A model generated the notes under the pieces. That model did not search any database. It was not told the origin of the DNA and saw nothing but the letters and a program-made list of their open reading frames with translations. Below, one piece after another: positions 1-8,494 of a DNA stretch of 64,000 nt. Location of the stretch: the NCBI RefSeq assembly GCF_049445855.1, contig NZ_JBMSDV010000002.1, positions 620,001 through 684,000 on the forward strand, in the 5' to 3' direction. A program made the translations under genes and the position numbers. This DNA comes from JAGOCV01 sp049445855. Its GTDB lineage: Bacteria > Pseudomonadota > Gammaproteobacteria > Burkholderiales > Burkholderiaceae_C. Position 1 is the stretch's first letter, and every line of letters begins with the position of its first letter.

Positions 1-787
1 CGGTGACCGTCGGCAGCAGCGCATTGGGCAAGGCGTGGCGCGAGAGCACCCGCGCTTCGGAGAAGCCCTTCACGCGCGCCAGTTGTGTGTAGTCCTGCGA
101 CATCGCATCGGCCAGTGAGCTCTTGAGCACGCGGGCGATGACGGCCATGAACGGCAGGGCCAGTGCGACTGCGGGCAGGACGAGATAGCTCAGCAGGTGG
201 CCCGCCGTCCTGAACTGGCCGGTCAACACGGCTTCGAAGAAATAGAACGGTGTCCTGAACTGCAACTGCTGCACCGGATCGAGACGGCCCGAGATCGGCA
301 GCCACGGTAGCAGCACCGCGAACGCCAGGATGAGCAGGATCGCCCAGAGGAACTCGGGAATGGCGAGGCAGAAGGAGTTGAATGCATCGACGGCGCCGTC
401 GATCCAGCTGCCGCGCCAGTACACCGCCACCAGCGCCAGCAGCAGCGCACAGGGCGCTGCAATGAACAGGGCGGTCAGGGCGAGCTCCAGCGTGGCCGGG
501 AGGCGGCCGAAGACCAGTTCCATCACGTCCTGCTTCATCGTGATGGAACGGCCGAAGTCACCCTTGAGCACGTCGCCCAGGTAGCTGGCGAACTGGACCG
601 GCAGCGGCCGGTCCAGCCCGAGCGACTTGCGCGCCTCGACCAGATCCTGCGCGGTCGATTCGCTGGACAGCATCAGCGCAGCAGGATCGCCCGGCACGAC
701 CCGCATGAGCACGAAGACGACCACCAGCACGCCGAACAGCGTGGGCAGCGTCAGGAGCAGCTTCTTGAGAAGGGCGGGCGATCGCAT
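1..787 (-). CDS. ABC transporter permease, DppB/OppB type (3' end outside window)
   Basis: This is an inner-membrane permease of the peptide/nickel ABC family; about 262 residues are visible and the C-terminus lies beyond base 1. The N-terminus begins MRSPALLKKLLLTLPTLFGV, the usual first membrane helix of DppB-type proteins, followed by VVPGDPA and the LGLDRPLPVQ segment seen in this family. The cytoplasmic EAA-type loop near the end of the visible part (DYTQLARVKGFSE) is where the ATPase docks. The start follows the binding-protein gene by 13 nt, so both belong to one operon with the dioxygenase, cyclase and amidase genes upstream. The transported substrate is unknown. The family call is firm. 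Confidence 0.93.
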   Translation of the reverse strand, partial: MRSPALLKKLLLTLPTLFGVLVVVFVLMRVVPGDPAALMLSSESTAQDLVEARKSLGLDRPLPVQFASYLGDVLKGDFGRSITMKQDVMELVFGRLPATLELALTALFIAAPCALLLALVAVYWRGSWIDGAVDAFNSFCLAIPEFLWAILLILAFAVLLPWLPISGRLDPVQQLQFRTPFYFFEAVLTGQFRTAGHLLSYLVLPAVALALPFMAVIARVLKSSLADAMSQDYTQLARVKGFSEARVLSRHALPNALLPTVT

Positions 788-800
788 GTGCCGGCGTTCC

Positions 801-2348
801 TCAGCTCTTGCGGGTGATGGTGGCGGGCAGCACGAAGCCGGCCATGTGGTGCTTGTGGTTCAGCTCCGCCTTGAACACCACCGGCAGGTGGTACTGGAAC
901 AGCGGCAGGATGTACGCCTGCTCCGCGATGTACCGGTTCAGCGCTTTGTAGCCTTCCAGCCGCTTGGCGTCGTCGCGTTCGCTGAAGAGCGGGATCATGC
1001 GCTCGTCCACGTCCTTGCTCTTCCAGGACGAGAACACCGACGTGCTCTGCATGGCGGAGCCGAGCGAGCTTTCCGGGTCGGCCGTGGCATTGCCCCAGTT
1101 GTAGAACGCGGCCGGCGCCAGCTTGTGCTGCGAGCGCAGCTCGAACTGCTTGGCGATGTCATACACCTCCAGGTTGGCCTTGATGCCGACGCGGCGCCAC
1201 ATCTCCACGATGGCCTGCATGGTCTCGTAGTCCTTGGGCTTGTAGCCGCGCGTGGTCTGGATGGTGAACTCCACCGGCTTGGACGTGGAATAGCCGGACT
1301 TGGCCAGCAGTTCCGCCGCGAGCTTGGGGTCGTAGGGCGTGCGGATCGACGCGTCGAAGCCCAGGTACTGCGGGGCGAGCAGCGTGTCCACGGACGTGCC
1401 ATAACCGCGATGCAGGCGGTCCACGATGGCCTTCTTGTCGATGGCATGCACCGCCGCCTTGCGCACGTTGATGTCTTCCATCACGCCGTTGCTGTTGAAG
1501 AACAGGATGGACACGTCGGTGATCGGGCCGATCGTGCCGGCCAGACCCGGGCGCTTGATCAGGCGGTCGTATTCCTCGTAGGGAATGTCCATCGTGAGGT
1601 CGGACGTGCCGCGCTCGATTTCCGCCACGCGGCTGGTCGGGTCGGTGACGAACTTGAACACCACGTTCTCGAATGCAGGCTTGGGGCCCCAGTAATGCGG
1701 GTTGGCCTTGAAGCGTGCGTAGGCACCGCGCTCGAACTGTTCGAGCATGTACGGGCCGCTGCCCATCGGCTGCTTCTCGAACCCTTCCTTGCCCACCTTC
1801 TCGTAGTGGTGGCGGGGAATCAGGTAACAGCACAGGAACGTGAGGCGCTGCAGCATGTTGGCGCGGTAGGGCTCGACGTCGAAGCTGATGTTCTGGCCCG
1901 CGACACGGATGTTCTTGATGCTCGACCAGATCGGGGCGAGCACGTTCGCACCCTTCTCGCCGAAGCGCTTGAGGTTCCATTCGATGTCGGCTGGCGTCAG
2001 CGGCGTGCCGTCCTGCCACTTCACACCGGTGCGCAGGCGCAGCGTCATGCGGGTCTTCTCGGCGTTCCAGCTGAACTGGTCGATGACACCCGGCGCCAGG
2101 CTCAGGTCTTCGTTCTGCGTGATCAGCGGGTCGTACAACGTGCGCAGGATGGTCTGAAGCGTCGGGTTGACGGCGTGCACGCCGAGGTTCGGATCCCACG
2201 ACGGCGGCATCGCGTTGTAGGCGACTGTCAGCGTGTCGCCGATGGCGGCGCGTGCGGGGGCGGACCAGAGCAGCGTGCCGAGCGCGGGGGTGCCTGCGGC
2301 AAGCATGCCGCCGGAGCGCTGGAGAAGATCGCGGCGATTGAGGGACAT
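801..2348 (-). CDS. ABC transporter substrate-binding protein, family 5 (peptide/nickel type)
   Basis: This is a 515-residue periplasmic solute-binding protein. It starts MSLNRRDLLQRSGGMLAAG, a twin-arginine-like signal (NRRDLL) followed by a hydrophobic stretch and an APARA cleavage region. The mature part has family-5 features: TLTVAYNAMPPSWDPNLG at the N-terminus, the MTLRLRTGVKWQDGTPLTPADIEWNLKRF block and KFVTDPTSRVAEIERG. The frame stays open upstream, but the start at 2348 is chosen because the signal peptide begins there and a purine-rich site precedes it. It lies between the amidase gene and the permease. The ligand may be the substrate of the neighbouring dioxygenase/amidase pathway, which is inference. 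Confidence 0.93.
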   Translation of the reverse strand: MSLNRRDLLQRSGGMLAAGTPALGTLLWSAPARAAIGDTLTVAYNAMPPSWDPNLGVHAVNPTLQTILRTLYDPLITQNEDLSLAPGVIDQFSWNAEKTRMTLRLRTGVKWQDGTPLTPADIEWNLKRFGEKGANVLAPIWSSIKNIRVAGQNISFDVEPYRANMLQRLTFLCCYLIPRHHYEKVGKEGFEKQPMGSGPYMLEQFERGAYARFKANPHYWGPKPAFENVVFKFVTDPTSRVAEIERGTSDLTMDIPYEEYDRLIKRPGLAGTIGPITDVSILFFNSNGVMEDINVRKAAVHAIDKKAIVDRLHRGYGTSVDTLLAPQYLGFDASIRTPYDPKLAAELLAKSGYSTSKPVEFTIQTTRGYKPKDYETMQAIVEMWRRVGIKANLEVYDIAKQFELRSQHKLAPAAFYNWGNATADPESSLGSAMQSTSVFSSWKSKDVDERMIPLFSERDDAKRLEGYKALNRYIAEQAYILPLFQYHLPVVFKAELNHKHHMAGFVLPATITRKS

Positions 2349-2371
2349 GGGGTGAACTCCTGAAGGAAGGG

Positions 2372-3328
2372 TTAGGGCTGGGGATCGAGGGAGAGGGATG
2401 CGAGCACGTGCCGCGGCAGCCTGGCATGCACGCCGTTGTTGCCGTTGACGATCTGTGTGATGACGAGGTCGACCTGCAGCGAGCACAGCACGTAGGCGTC
2501 CTGCTTCGTCATGCCGTGCTCGTTCACGAGCAGGTCGATCATGTCGCGCGTGGCCTGGCGGGCGGCCTCGTGCAGGTTCTCGTGGAAGCCCATCGTGACC
2601 ACGTGCGTCGCGGTGAGGATGCGTGGGCGCGGCAAGGTCATCTGCGGCAGCAGCGTGATGCGCAGGCGCACAAGCTCGAAGGCCGATTCGAGCGCGGTCT
2701 GGTTGAGCTCGCCATGGCCCTGCGCGGCATGCGCATCGCCGGCGTAGAACAGGGCACCGTCCACCCACACGGGCAGCAGCAGGCTCGTGCCTTCGACAAG
2801 TTCGCTGCAATCCATATTGCCGCCGAACTCGCCCGGCACCGACGAGATGTGCGGTGTGGCCACAGCCGGTGCCACGCCCATGATGCCCAGGAACGGCCGC
2901 AACTGCACCGTGGCCTTGTCGCCCAGTTGCGTGGTCATGGTGTCGCGGTCGAGCTTGAAGTGGCGGATCTCGCCGCCGTCGATCTCGTCCTTGAGAAGAC
3001 CGCGGCCCACGCCTTTGGGCAGCAGCACGTTGAAGCCGTAGTCGCGCAGGCGCAGCTCCAGCACGTCCACGCGCAAGGCCATGCCGGGTTGCGCACCGTT
3101 GATCCGGATGGGCCCGGTGATGCTGTGCGGGCCCTTGCCCTTGAACGCCTGCCTCAGCGAGAGGACATGGTGGAAGTCGCTGTCGGGCGTGACCGCGTCG
3201 CCCCAGAGCTGCCAGGTGTCGAAGACGACCTCGTCGCCCGAATCGATGGCGAGCACCGGCTCGAACGCGGCGTCGATGACGCCGACGCGCACCGTTTCCT
3301 TCGAGGCCTCGAGATGATGGACTGTCAT
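2372..3328 (-). CDS. acetamidase/formamidase family protein
   Basis: This 318-residue protein matches the FmdA/AmdA fold, hydrolases that release ammonia from formamide, acetamide or related amides. Visible signatures are the N-terminal HLEASKETVRVGVIDAAFEP, the GPIRINGAQPGMALRVDVLE block typical of the family, GGNMDCSELVEGTSLLLPV with the conserved Asp-Cys, and AGDAHAAQGHGELNQTALE. It begins 10 nt after the cyclase gene and ends 23 nt before the binding protein, all in one operon. Together with a ring-cleaving dioxygenase it suggests removal of nitrogen from a ring-opened amide or formamide, but the substrate cannot be read from sequence. Confidence 0.88.
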   Translation of the reverse strand: MTVHHLEASKETVRVGVIDAAFEPVLAIDSGDEVVFDTWQLWGDAVTPDSDFHHVLSLRQAFKGKGPHSITGPIRINGAQPGMALRVDVLELRLRDYGFNVLLPKGVGRGLLKDEIDGGEIRHFKLDRDTMTTQLGDKATVQLRPFLGIMGVAPAVATPHISSVPGEFGGNMDCSELVEGTSLLLPVWVDGALFYAGDAHAAQGHGELNQTALESAFELVRLRITLLPQMTLPRPRILTATHVVTMGFHENLHEAARQATRDMIDLLVNEHGMTKQDAYVLCSLQVDLVITQIVNGNNGVHARLPRHVLASLSLDPQP

Positions 3329-3338
3329 GACGGCGATC

Positions 3339-4196
3339 TCAGGCTAGCGCCACGGGGCGGAACGGGGCACCGGTCGCGCCCACCAGTCGGACCGGCAGTC
3401 CGACGAACATGAAGCGGTGGATGCCGCGCTGCGAGATGGGCTCGAGGTTCAGGTTCTCGATGATGTGGATGTCGCGCTCCACCAGACACATCACATGCAC
3501 GCAATCGGCCGGGAAGGGCACCGCCTCGAAAGCCGGCGTGTCGGAGCCGACCATGAAGACGCCCTGGTCGATGAGCCATTGCGCGCCGTCCGAGCAGGGG
3601 CCGGGCAGGCCGCCCTTGCCGTTGAAGGTCGGCGCGTCACTCCAGTGGTGCGCCCAGCCGGTGCGCACCAGCACGATGTCGCCACGCTGCACGGGCGTGC
3701 CCTGGCGTTCGGCCACGGCCTTGAGCTCCTCGCCGAGGATGCGCTCGCCACCGTTCATCTTTTCCACGCCGCGGAATTTCGCGACGTCCAGCAGCACGGC
3801 GGGCCGCAGGATCGGCCCGATCTCGGACACGTCGAGCTTCGACAGGCCCTGATGCGTCTCGATCGATGCGGCAGGGATGCCCCCGTGCACGCAGCCATAG
3901 CGGCCGAAGTGCCCCAGCGCGTCGATGTGCGTGGAGCAGTGCCCCGGCATCACGATCACTTCGTTGATGTAGGTGGAGCCGTCGGGCCGCTCGGGCACAT
4001 TCGGGTCCGAATGGCGACGGTTCAGCGTGAGCGTGAAGGGCACGTGCTTCGGATACACCGGCATTCCGGGCGCCATCTCGTGCGAGAGGTCGATGATCTC
4101 GCCGCGCGAGACGAGCGAGCCGAAGAGATCGCGGATGTCCGGCTGCGCAATCTGGCGGCCGCTGGACGCGTTTGTGTTGTCGATGGTGTTGCTCAT
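3339..4196 (-). CDS. cyclase family protein (kynurenine formamidase-like metal hydrolase)
   Basis: A 285-residue member of the KynB/cyclase superfamily (Pfam Cyclase), metal-dependent hydrolases including arylformamidases and isatin hydrolases. The hallmark HCSTHIDALGH, carrying the metal-binding His and Asp, is present about one third into the chain. The N-terminal IIDLSHEMAPGMPVYP and the later VGSDTPAFE are also typical. The start codon overlaps the stop of the dioxygenase gene as ATGA, indicating translational coupling. A role in hydrolysing an N-formyl, lactam or lactone intermediate after ring cleavage fits the neighbours, but this is inference. It is not called kynB because no tryptophan-pathway genes are nearby. 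Confidence 0.88.
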   Translation of the reverse strand: MSNTIDNTNASSGRQIAQPDIRDLFGSLVSRGEIIDLSHEMAPGMPVYPKHVPFTLTLNRRHSDPNVPERPDGSTYINEVIVMPGHCSTHIDALGHFGRYGCVHGGIPAASIETHQGLSKLDVSEIGPILRPAVLLDVAKFRGVEKMNGGERILGEELKAVAERQGTPVQRGDIVLVRTGWAHHWSDAPTFNGKGGLPGPCSDGAQWLIDQGVFMVGSDTPAFEAVPFPADCVHVMCLVERDIHIIENLNLEPISQRGIHRFMFVGLPVRLVGATGAPFRPVALA

Positions 4197-5455
4197 TGCT
4201 TGACCACTCCCTGGTCCTTGCCGAATTCCTCTGCCTGCTTGCCGCGCAGCGACGCGACCAGCTTCTGCACGGCGATGGTGGCGCCCTTGCCGGCCGTGTT
4301 GCCGAAGATGAAGCGCGCCAGCTGTCCGCCCAGATACGGGTGAAAGCCCATGTCGTAGAGCGTGCGGAAGTCGCGTTGCTCGATGGCGGCGCGCTCCTGC
4401 GGGCGCAGCGCATAGCGGTCGAGCACGGCGGCTTCATTCGTCGCGAATTCCTCGCGCAGCGGCGGATTCCACTTCAGGTCCTGCACCAGGTCGTGGCCGG
4501 CGAGCGTGGGGTCGAAGTCGGCCAGGCGGGCGGGCGGCGGGTCGCCGAGTGGCAGTGCCACGGGCGGCGGAGGCGCGGGCGGCGCGTGGGTTGCATCGAA
4601 CTTCGCACCATGCAGGTCCCACACCACACCGCCGATGCCGCACTTGAAGTCGGCATGCACAGCGTAGCCCGATTGCCGGCCTTTGCACGGACCGATCGCG
4701 CCCAGCACGACCAGCCATGCCAGCAGTTCCGACGTGCCGCCCGCGCCCGCGTTTTCCATGCGGTCGATGGTCAGCTCGCGCAGCATGCGCTCGTGGTCAC
4801 CCGAGGCCATGAGCTCCAGGAACCAGAGGTCGAAGTCGCGGTCGATGAAGAAGTAGCGCGCGCCGCCCGGCTCGTGGCTCAGCCCGCCCGAACCGAGCAG
4901 CGCCACGCGCAGGCCGGCGGGCAGGTCGTTGCGGATCACGTCGGCCAGCACCTTGCCGAACTCGTAGCTCTGCTTCTGGTCGGGGAAGGGCGGTACCGTG
5001 CAGTTCTGCAGGATGGGCACGAGTGCGATGCCGGTCGTGTCCAGTTTCAGCATCACGGAAGGCACGGAGATGTTGTCGTCAAAACGCAGGTTCTCGCGCT
5101 CGGCGAAGAGCCGGTGCCCGCGCTGGTTCATGCCGCGGAAGATCGCTTCGGACACATCGGGACGACCCTGCACCACGTAGTCGCGGCATCCGATCCATTC
5201 CTTGAACCATTCATACGGGCCGCGATGCTCCGGCGCCATGCCGAGGAGGAAGTCCGGATAGGTGCGGACGCGGCTGTTGGCCAGGTGATCGTTGGCAACC
5301 ACGATGAGCACGTCCGGTCGTGTTTCGAGCATTTGCGCACGAATCTGTGCATACATGTCCTGCACGACGTCTTTCACGTCGGCCGGTGCCGCACCCAGCA
5401 GGCCCACCAGGCCGGGGGCATGCGGCGCACCTGCGGCAAATACGATCTCAGCCAT
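4193..5455 (-). CDS. class III extradiol ring-cleavage dioxygenase, fused LigB-LigA (gallate dioxygenase-like)
   Basis: A 420-residue fusion with an N-terminal catalytic LigB domain (about 1-280) and a C-terminal LigA-like helical domain (about 330-420, beginning NPPLREEFATNEAAVLDRY). This is the architecture and size of gallate dioxygenases (DesB/GalA). Likely Fe(II) ligands are His12 (GAPHAPG), His57 (ANDHLA) and Glu243 (GGTSELL), and His194 (GGLSHEP) is the expected catalytic base. The ATG at 5455 is preceded by TTGGAG at good spacing; a TTG 12 nt upstream is an alternative. It is the first gene of the operon. The substrate may differ from gallate, since the downstream genes are a cyclase and an amidase rather than gallate-pathway genes. 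Confidence 0.88.
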   Translation of the reverse strand: MAEIVFAAGAPHAPGLVGLLGAAPADVKDVVQDMYAQIRAQMLETRPDVLIVVANDHLANSRVRTYPDFLLGMAPEHRGPYEWFKEWIGCRDYVVQGRPDVSEAIFRGMNQRGHRLFAERENLRFDDNISVPSVMLKLDTTGIALVPILQNCTVPPFPDQKQSYEFGKVLADVIRNDLPAGLRVALLGSGGLSHEPGGARYFFIDRDFDLWFLELMASGDHERMLRELTIDRMENAGAGGTSELLAWLVVLGAIGPCKGRQSGYAVHADFKCGIGGVVWDLHGAKFDATHAPPAPPPPVALPLGDPPPARLADFDPTLAGHDLVQDLKWNPPLREEFATNEAAVLDRYALRPQERAAIEQRDFRTLYDMGFHPYLGGQLARFIFGNTAGKGATIAVQKLVASLRGKQAEEFGKDQGVVKQ

Positions 5456-5685
5456 CTGATGCTCCAATTCTGGATAATCAAAAAATTATCCAAAATTTAA
5501 TAGATTAATCAAAATAAATCTTTAAAACGATCCTTTCTTCTTCATTGCATAAGTCGTGCCAAAAACGATCTGCAAGGTCTGCCGTGTCTTGGAAGAAGGC
5601 GTCCGACTGACAGGGGCGACGCTGGCCGACATCCGGCATCGCCGGAACGGTCGAATCTGAACCTTTCTTTCGAAAGGAGACCGGT
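5456..5685. promoter_or_regulatory. AT-rich divergent intergenic region
   Basis: About 230 bp separate the minus-strand dioxygenase operon from the plus-strand small-protein gene. The part next to the dioxygenase (about 5470-5530) is strikingly AT-rich for this genome, with runs such as AAAAAATTAT and AAAATTTAATAG. It probably holds the catabolic operon promoter, but I cannot assign convincing -35/-10 boxes. No regulator gene adjoins the operon. The plus-strand gene has an AAAGGAGA ribosome-binding site just before 5686. Confidence 0.4.
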
Positions 5686-5910
5686 ATGCCAAGAGGTGAC
5701 AAATCAGCCTATACGGACAAGCAAAAGCGCAAGGCCGAGCACATCGAGGAGGGCTACGAGAAGCGTGGCCTCGCAAAGGGTGAAGCCGAGCGCCGCGCCT
5801 GGGCCACGGTGAACAAGGAATCGGGCGGCGGCAACAAGTCCGGCTCGGGTCGCGGCACGCCGGACAACAAGACGGCCTCGCGCAAGGGCGGCCGCAAGGC
5901 AAGTAAGTAG
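5686..5910 (+). CDS. small basic hydrophilic protein (often annotated plasmid stabilization protein)
   Basis: A 74-residue, highly charged protein starting MPRGDKSAYTDKQKRKAEHI and ending in a Gly/Lys/Arg-rich tail (SRKGGRKASK). Such proteins are widespread in proteobacteria and are often labelled plasmid stabilization protein without experimental basis. The ERRAWATVNKESGGG core recalls stress-associated KGG-type proteins and looks intrinsically disordered. It has a strong AAAGGAGA site and stands alone, upstream of a Gly-rich protein and a CBS-pair protein. Function unknown; coding status looks secure. Confidence 0.75.
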   Translation: MPRGDKSAYTDKQKRKAEHIEEGYEKRGLAKGEAERRAWATVNKESGGGNKSGSGRGTPDNKTASRKGGRKASK

Positions 5911-6063
5911 GCCTCACCGCCTGTTGCCGCTTCTACGTGACGTTGCAGTAGCGATTGGCCCGGCGGGTCGTCCGACAGCAGGCACGGCCCGTACGTTCTA
6001 CAACTGGTTCATGGACCCGCTCTCGCTGTGAATGCGGGCCATTCATCACAGAGGAGTACATCC

Positions 6064-6873
6064 ATGAACCAGCATGACTACGGTAACCGTCGCGGCCAGT
6101 ACGGTGGCAATCAACAGGGCGGGGGCCGTCAGGACGATTTCCGGCAGGACGATTCTGCCAGCGGCTACGGCGGCTACGACAACCAGCAATCGGCGTTTTC
6201 CCAAGGCTCCCGTCAGCAGGGCGGAGGTTATGAAAGCGGCTACCAGCAAGGCCAGAATCGCGGCTTTGATCGCAACGACCGCGATTTCGAACGCGGATTC
6301 CAGCCCGGCAATTCCGCTTATGAACAGAACGCCAATCGGGGCGGCCAGTACCGTCAGGACTTCAGCCGTGGCGACCGCGGCGATCGCGGCGGGTACGGAC
6401 AGGGTGGCCAAGGCCAACGCGGCTGGTATGACGAGGAGCGCCGCTATGGCAACCGCTCCGGCCAGGGCGGCTACGACGGTCAGGACGACGGTCAAACCGG
6501 CGGCTACTGGGGTAGCGGCAGTTCGGGCGGCGGGTATGCCGGCGGCTATTCCGGCCGCTCCGGTGCCTCCGGCCGCAACGCGGGCGGCAACAACAGCGGC
6601 TACGCGGGCGGGTATGCCGGCGCACGTGTCGACTTCAGTGAGAGCTACGGCTCCGGCAACTACGGTGGCGGGCAGGACGACGCCGGCAACTGGGGCCGCC
6701 GCCGCCAGCAGCACCACGACCCGGACTATCACAACTGGCGCAGCGACCGCGCGAGCCAGCAGGGCAAAGCCGGCTCCTCGTCCTCGGGGTCTTCTGCATC
6801 GGGCTCTTCCGCGTCCGGTTCGTCAGCCGCTTCCGGCAACGACAGCTGCAACCAGGGCAAGCAGCACAAGTAA
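6064..6873 (+). CDS. glycine-rich low-complexity protein
   Basis: A 269-residue hypothetical dominated by Gly, Ser, Asn, Gln, Tyr, Arg and Asp. It has RGG/YGG-like spacing through most of its length (for example SGGGYAGGYSGRSG) and a Ser-Gly tail ending CNQGKQHK. A short, more ordered segment near residues 215-240 (WGRRRQQHHDPDYHNWRSD) may be its only folded part. The ATG at 6064 is chosen because GAGGAG lies 7 nt upstream; an in-frame ATG at 6028 lacks a site. No signal peptide is visible. The composition resembles disordered, RNA-binding or stress proteins, but I do not recognise a function. Confidence 0.7.
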   Translation: MNQHDYGNRRGQYGGNQQGGGRQDDFRQDDSASGYGGYDNQQSAFSQGSRQQGGGYESGYQQGQNRGFDRNDRDFERGFQPGNSAYEQNANRGGQYRQDFSRGDRGDRGGYGQGGQGQRGWYDEERRYGNRSGQGGYDGQDDGQTGGYWGSGSSGGGYAGGYSGRSGASGRNAGGNNSGYAGGYAGARVDFSESYGSGNYGGGQDDAGNWGRRRQQHHDPDYHNWRSDRASQQGKAGSSSSGSSASGSSASGSSAASGNDSCNQGKQHK

Positions 6874-6961
6874 GCCCGGGGCCGATGGCCCTGGCGCCTG
6901 TTGATCGCAGCAACCCCGGCCGGTGGCCGGGTTTTCACATCCGGAACGAAAGGAGAATCCC

Positions 6962-7450
6962 ATGACGACTGTTTCCGAAATCATGACGCGGGGCGTGCGC
7001 ACCATGTCGCCGTCCGAAACGGTGGCGCATGCCGCGCAGGCCATGCACGAGTTGAACGTCGGTTCACTGCCGGTGTGCAGCAACAACCGGCTGGTCGGCA
7101 TCCTCACCGACCGCGACATCGTCGTGCGCGGCGTGGCGCAGGGCCTCGGCGCGGACACGCCGGTGAAGGACCTGATGTCGCCCAAGCTCGACTACTGCTA
7201 TGAAGACCAGCCCGTTCAGGAGGTCATGGACCGCATGCGCGAAAGCAAGGTGCGCAGACTGCCTGTGCTCGACAAGGAAGACCAGCTCGTCGGCATCGTG
7301 TCGCTCGGCGACGTGGCCACGAATCTGGAGGTCGGAGAATCCGGCGGCACGCTGGCGGAAATCTCGGAACCGTCTCGCCCGGACCGCTCGAACAATTCCG
7401 CAGCCAGTGGTGATCAGGGCGGCGGCGAGACGCAGACGTTCCTGAGCTGA
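6962..7450 (+). CDS. CBS domain pair protein
   Basis: A 162-residue stand-alone Bateman module with two CBS motifs: residues 1-58 (VSEIMTRGVRTMSPSETV to VGILTDRDIVVR) and about 70-125 (VKDLMSPKLDYCYEDQ to VGIVSLGDVA). CBS pairs bind adenosine nucleotides or similar ligands and report energy or stress state. A disordered tail of about 35 residues rich in Ser, Asn and Gly follows. The start at 6962 follows AAAGGAGA. It ends one base before the stop of the convergent LysR gene. The partner protein is unknown. Confidence 0.88.
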   Translation: MTTVSEIMTRGVRTMSPSETVAHAAQAMHELNVGSLPVCSNNRLVGILTDRDIVVRGVAQGLGADTPVKDLMSPKLDYCYEDQPVQEVMDRMRESKVRRLPVLDKEDQLVGIVSLGDVATNLEVGESGGTLAEISEPSRPDRSNNSAASGDQGGGETQTFLS

Positions 7451-7451
7451 C

Positions 7452-8342
7452 CTATATCCCCGACTGTTCCCAGACGCCCTGGAACGCGTCGACGAACGCG
7501 CGTTCCACCACCGACATGGGCCGGTAGCGGTTGCGCAGGATGTGCACCTCCAGCACCTCGTCCGACTGGAACGGCCGCACTTCGAGGCCGGCCAGCAGTT
7601 CCCCCGCGATGGACACACGATCCACCACCGCCACACCGATGCCGGCCTGCGCGAACCAGCAGGCCGTCGTCGAACTCGCGCATTCGAAGTCGATGTGCAT
7701 CCTGCTCGCGGCCGCGCCGAATGCGCGGCGCAGGGTCTGCCCGAACGGCGTGGATTCCGGTGACGCGATGATGCGCTCGCCGATGAGGTCCGAGGGCCGG
7801 ACCAGCTTGCGTTTGGCCAGCGGATGCTCGGCGCGCACCACGCAGGCGAGGCCGCACTGGTAGCTGCGGATGGTCTCCAGGTTCGGATGCTCGTGCGGGC
7901 CGAGCGCCGCGCCCAGCGTGAAGGTGCGTTCGAGCAGCAGCTGGTTCACCATGTCGATCGACGTCACCTGCACGTGGCTCTTGAGGTGCGGATAACTGTC
8001 ATACAGCCGCGCCATCGTGCGTGAAACCAGGAAGGGTGCCACCGTCGAGGTACACACCAGCTTGAGCGCTGCCTGTTCGGGCTGCGCGAGCTGGATCGTC
8101 ACGTCCCGCACTTTCTCCACGCTGTTCCAGAGCGCGTTGATTTCGGCGTAGAGCTGCTGTGCTTCGGGCGTGGGCAACAGCCGGCCGCGCACGCGCTCGA
8201 ACAGCACCAGGCCGCAAGCGCGTGCCGCCTGCGCCAGCACCTTGCTCACCGCCGGCGGCGACACGTGCAGCAACTGCGCCGCGCTGTTCACACCGCCGGA
8301 CAGCATCACCGCCCGGAACACTTCCATCTGTCTGAGGTTCAT
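7452..8342 (-). CDS. LysR-type transcriptional regulator
   Basis: A 296-residue LTTR. Residues 1-60 form the winged helix-turn-helix (MNLRQMEVFRAVMLSGGVNS, then AAQLLHVSPPAVSKVLAQAA), and about 90-296 the effector-binding domain (KLVCTSTVAPFLVSRTMARL at its start). It is divergent from the Bug/AKR/UGSC operon. A perfect GTTAA-N7-TTAAC palindrome with LTTR T-N11-A symmetry lies 34 bp upstream of its start. An equivalent site is found before the aconitase X operon at 17853-17869. It is therefore the probable regulator of both operons. The inducer is likely a small carboxylate related to the aconitase X substrate, by inference. Confidence 0.92.
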   Translation of the reverse strand: MNLRQMEVFRAVMLSGGVNSAAQLLHVSPPAVSKVLAQAARACGLVLFERVRGRLLPTPEAQQLYAEINALWNSVEKVRDVTIQLAQPEQAALKLVCTSTVAPFLVSRTMARLYDSYPHLKSHVQVTSIDMVNQLLLERTFTLGAALGPHEHPNLETIRSYQCGLACVVRAEHPLAKRKLVRPSDLIGERIIASPESTPFGQTLRRAFGAAASRMHIDFECASSTTACWFAQAGIGVAVVDRVSIAGELLAGLEVRPFQSDEVLEVHILRNRYRPMSVVERAFVDAFQGVWEQSGI

Positions 8343-8375
8343 CCTTGTCTCCTTGTATTTCCGGTACCAACAGGT

Positions 8376-8416
8376 GTTAACCCGTCTTTAACAGTGACGG
8401 CTTTATTTTCAATTGC
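8376..8416 (+). promoter_or_regulatory. putative LysR operator with promoter-proximal box, copy 1
   Basis: GTTAA-CCCGTCT-TTAAC (8376-8392) is a perfect 5-bp inverted repeat with the T-N11-A spacing of LysR sites. Thirteen bases later, TTTTCAATTGC (8406-8416) follows. The same palindrome, N13 spacing and 11-mer occur in the matching orientation upstream of the second Bug gene (17829-17869). Conservation of both elements and spacing at two loci about 9.5 kb apart, with different N13 sequence, argues for function. A further GTTAAC lies at 8455-8460. Confidence 0.65.
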
Positions 8417-8494
8417 CGCTGCTGTACCCCAAGCGAATAATCGCATGGCGAGCTGTTAACCACAAAGGGCCAAAGGCCCACAGGAGACAAAGAC

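Noticed and set aside
627..2363. 578-codon plus-strand frame opposite the ABC binding-protein gene
   Set aside because: Shadow of the binding-protein gene, Val/His/Arg/Ala-rich with no motif.
4193..5455. Naming the dioxygenase galA/desB
   Set aside because: Architecture matches, but the neighbouring hydrolases are not those of gallate degradation and specificity residues cannot be judged by eye.
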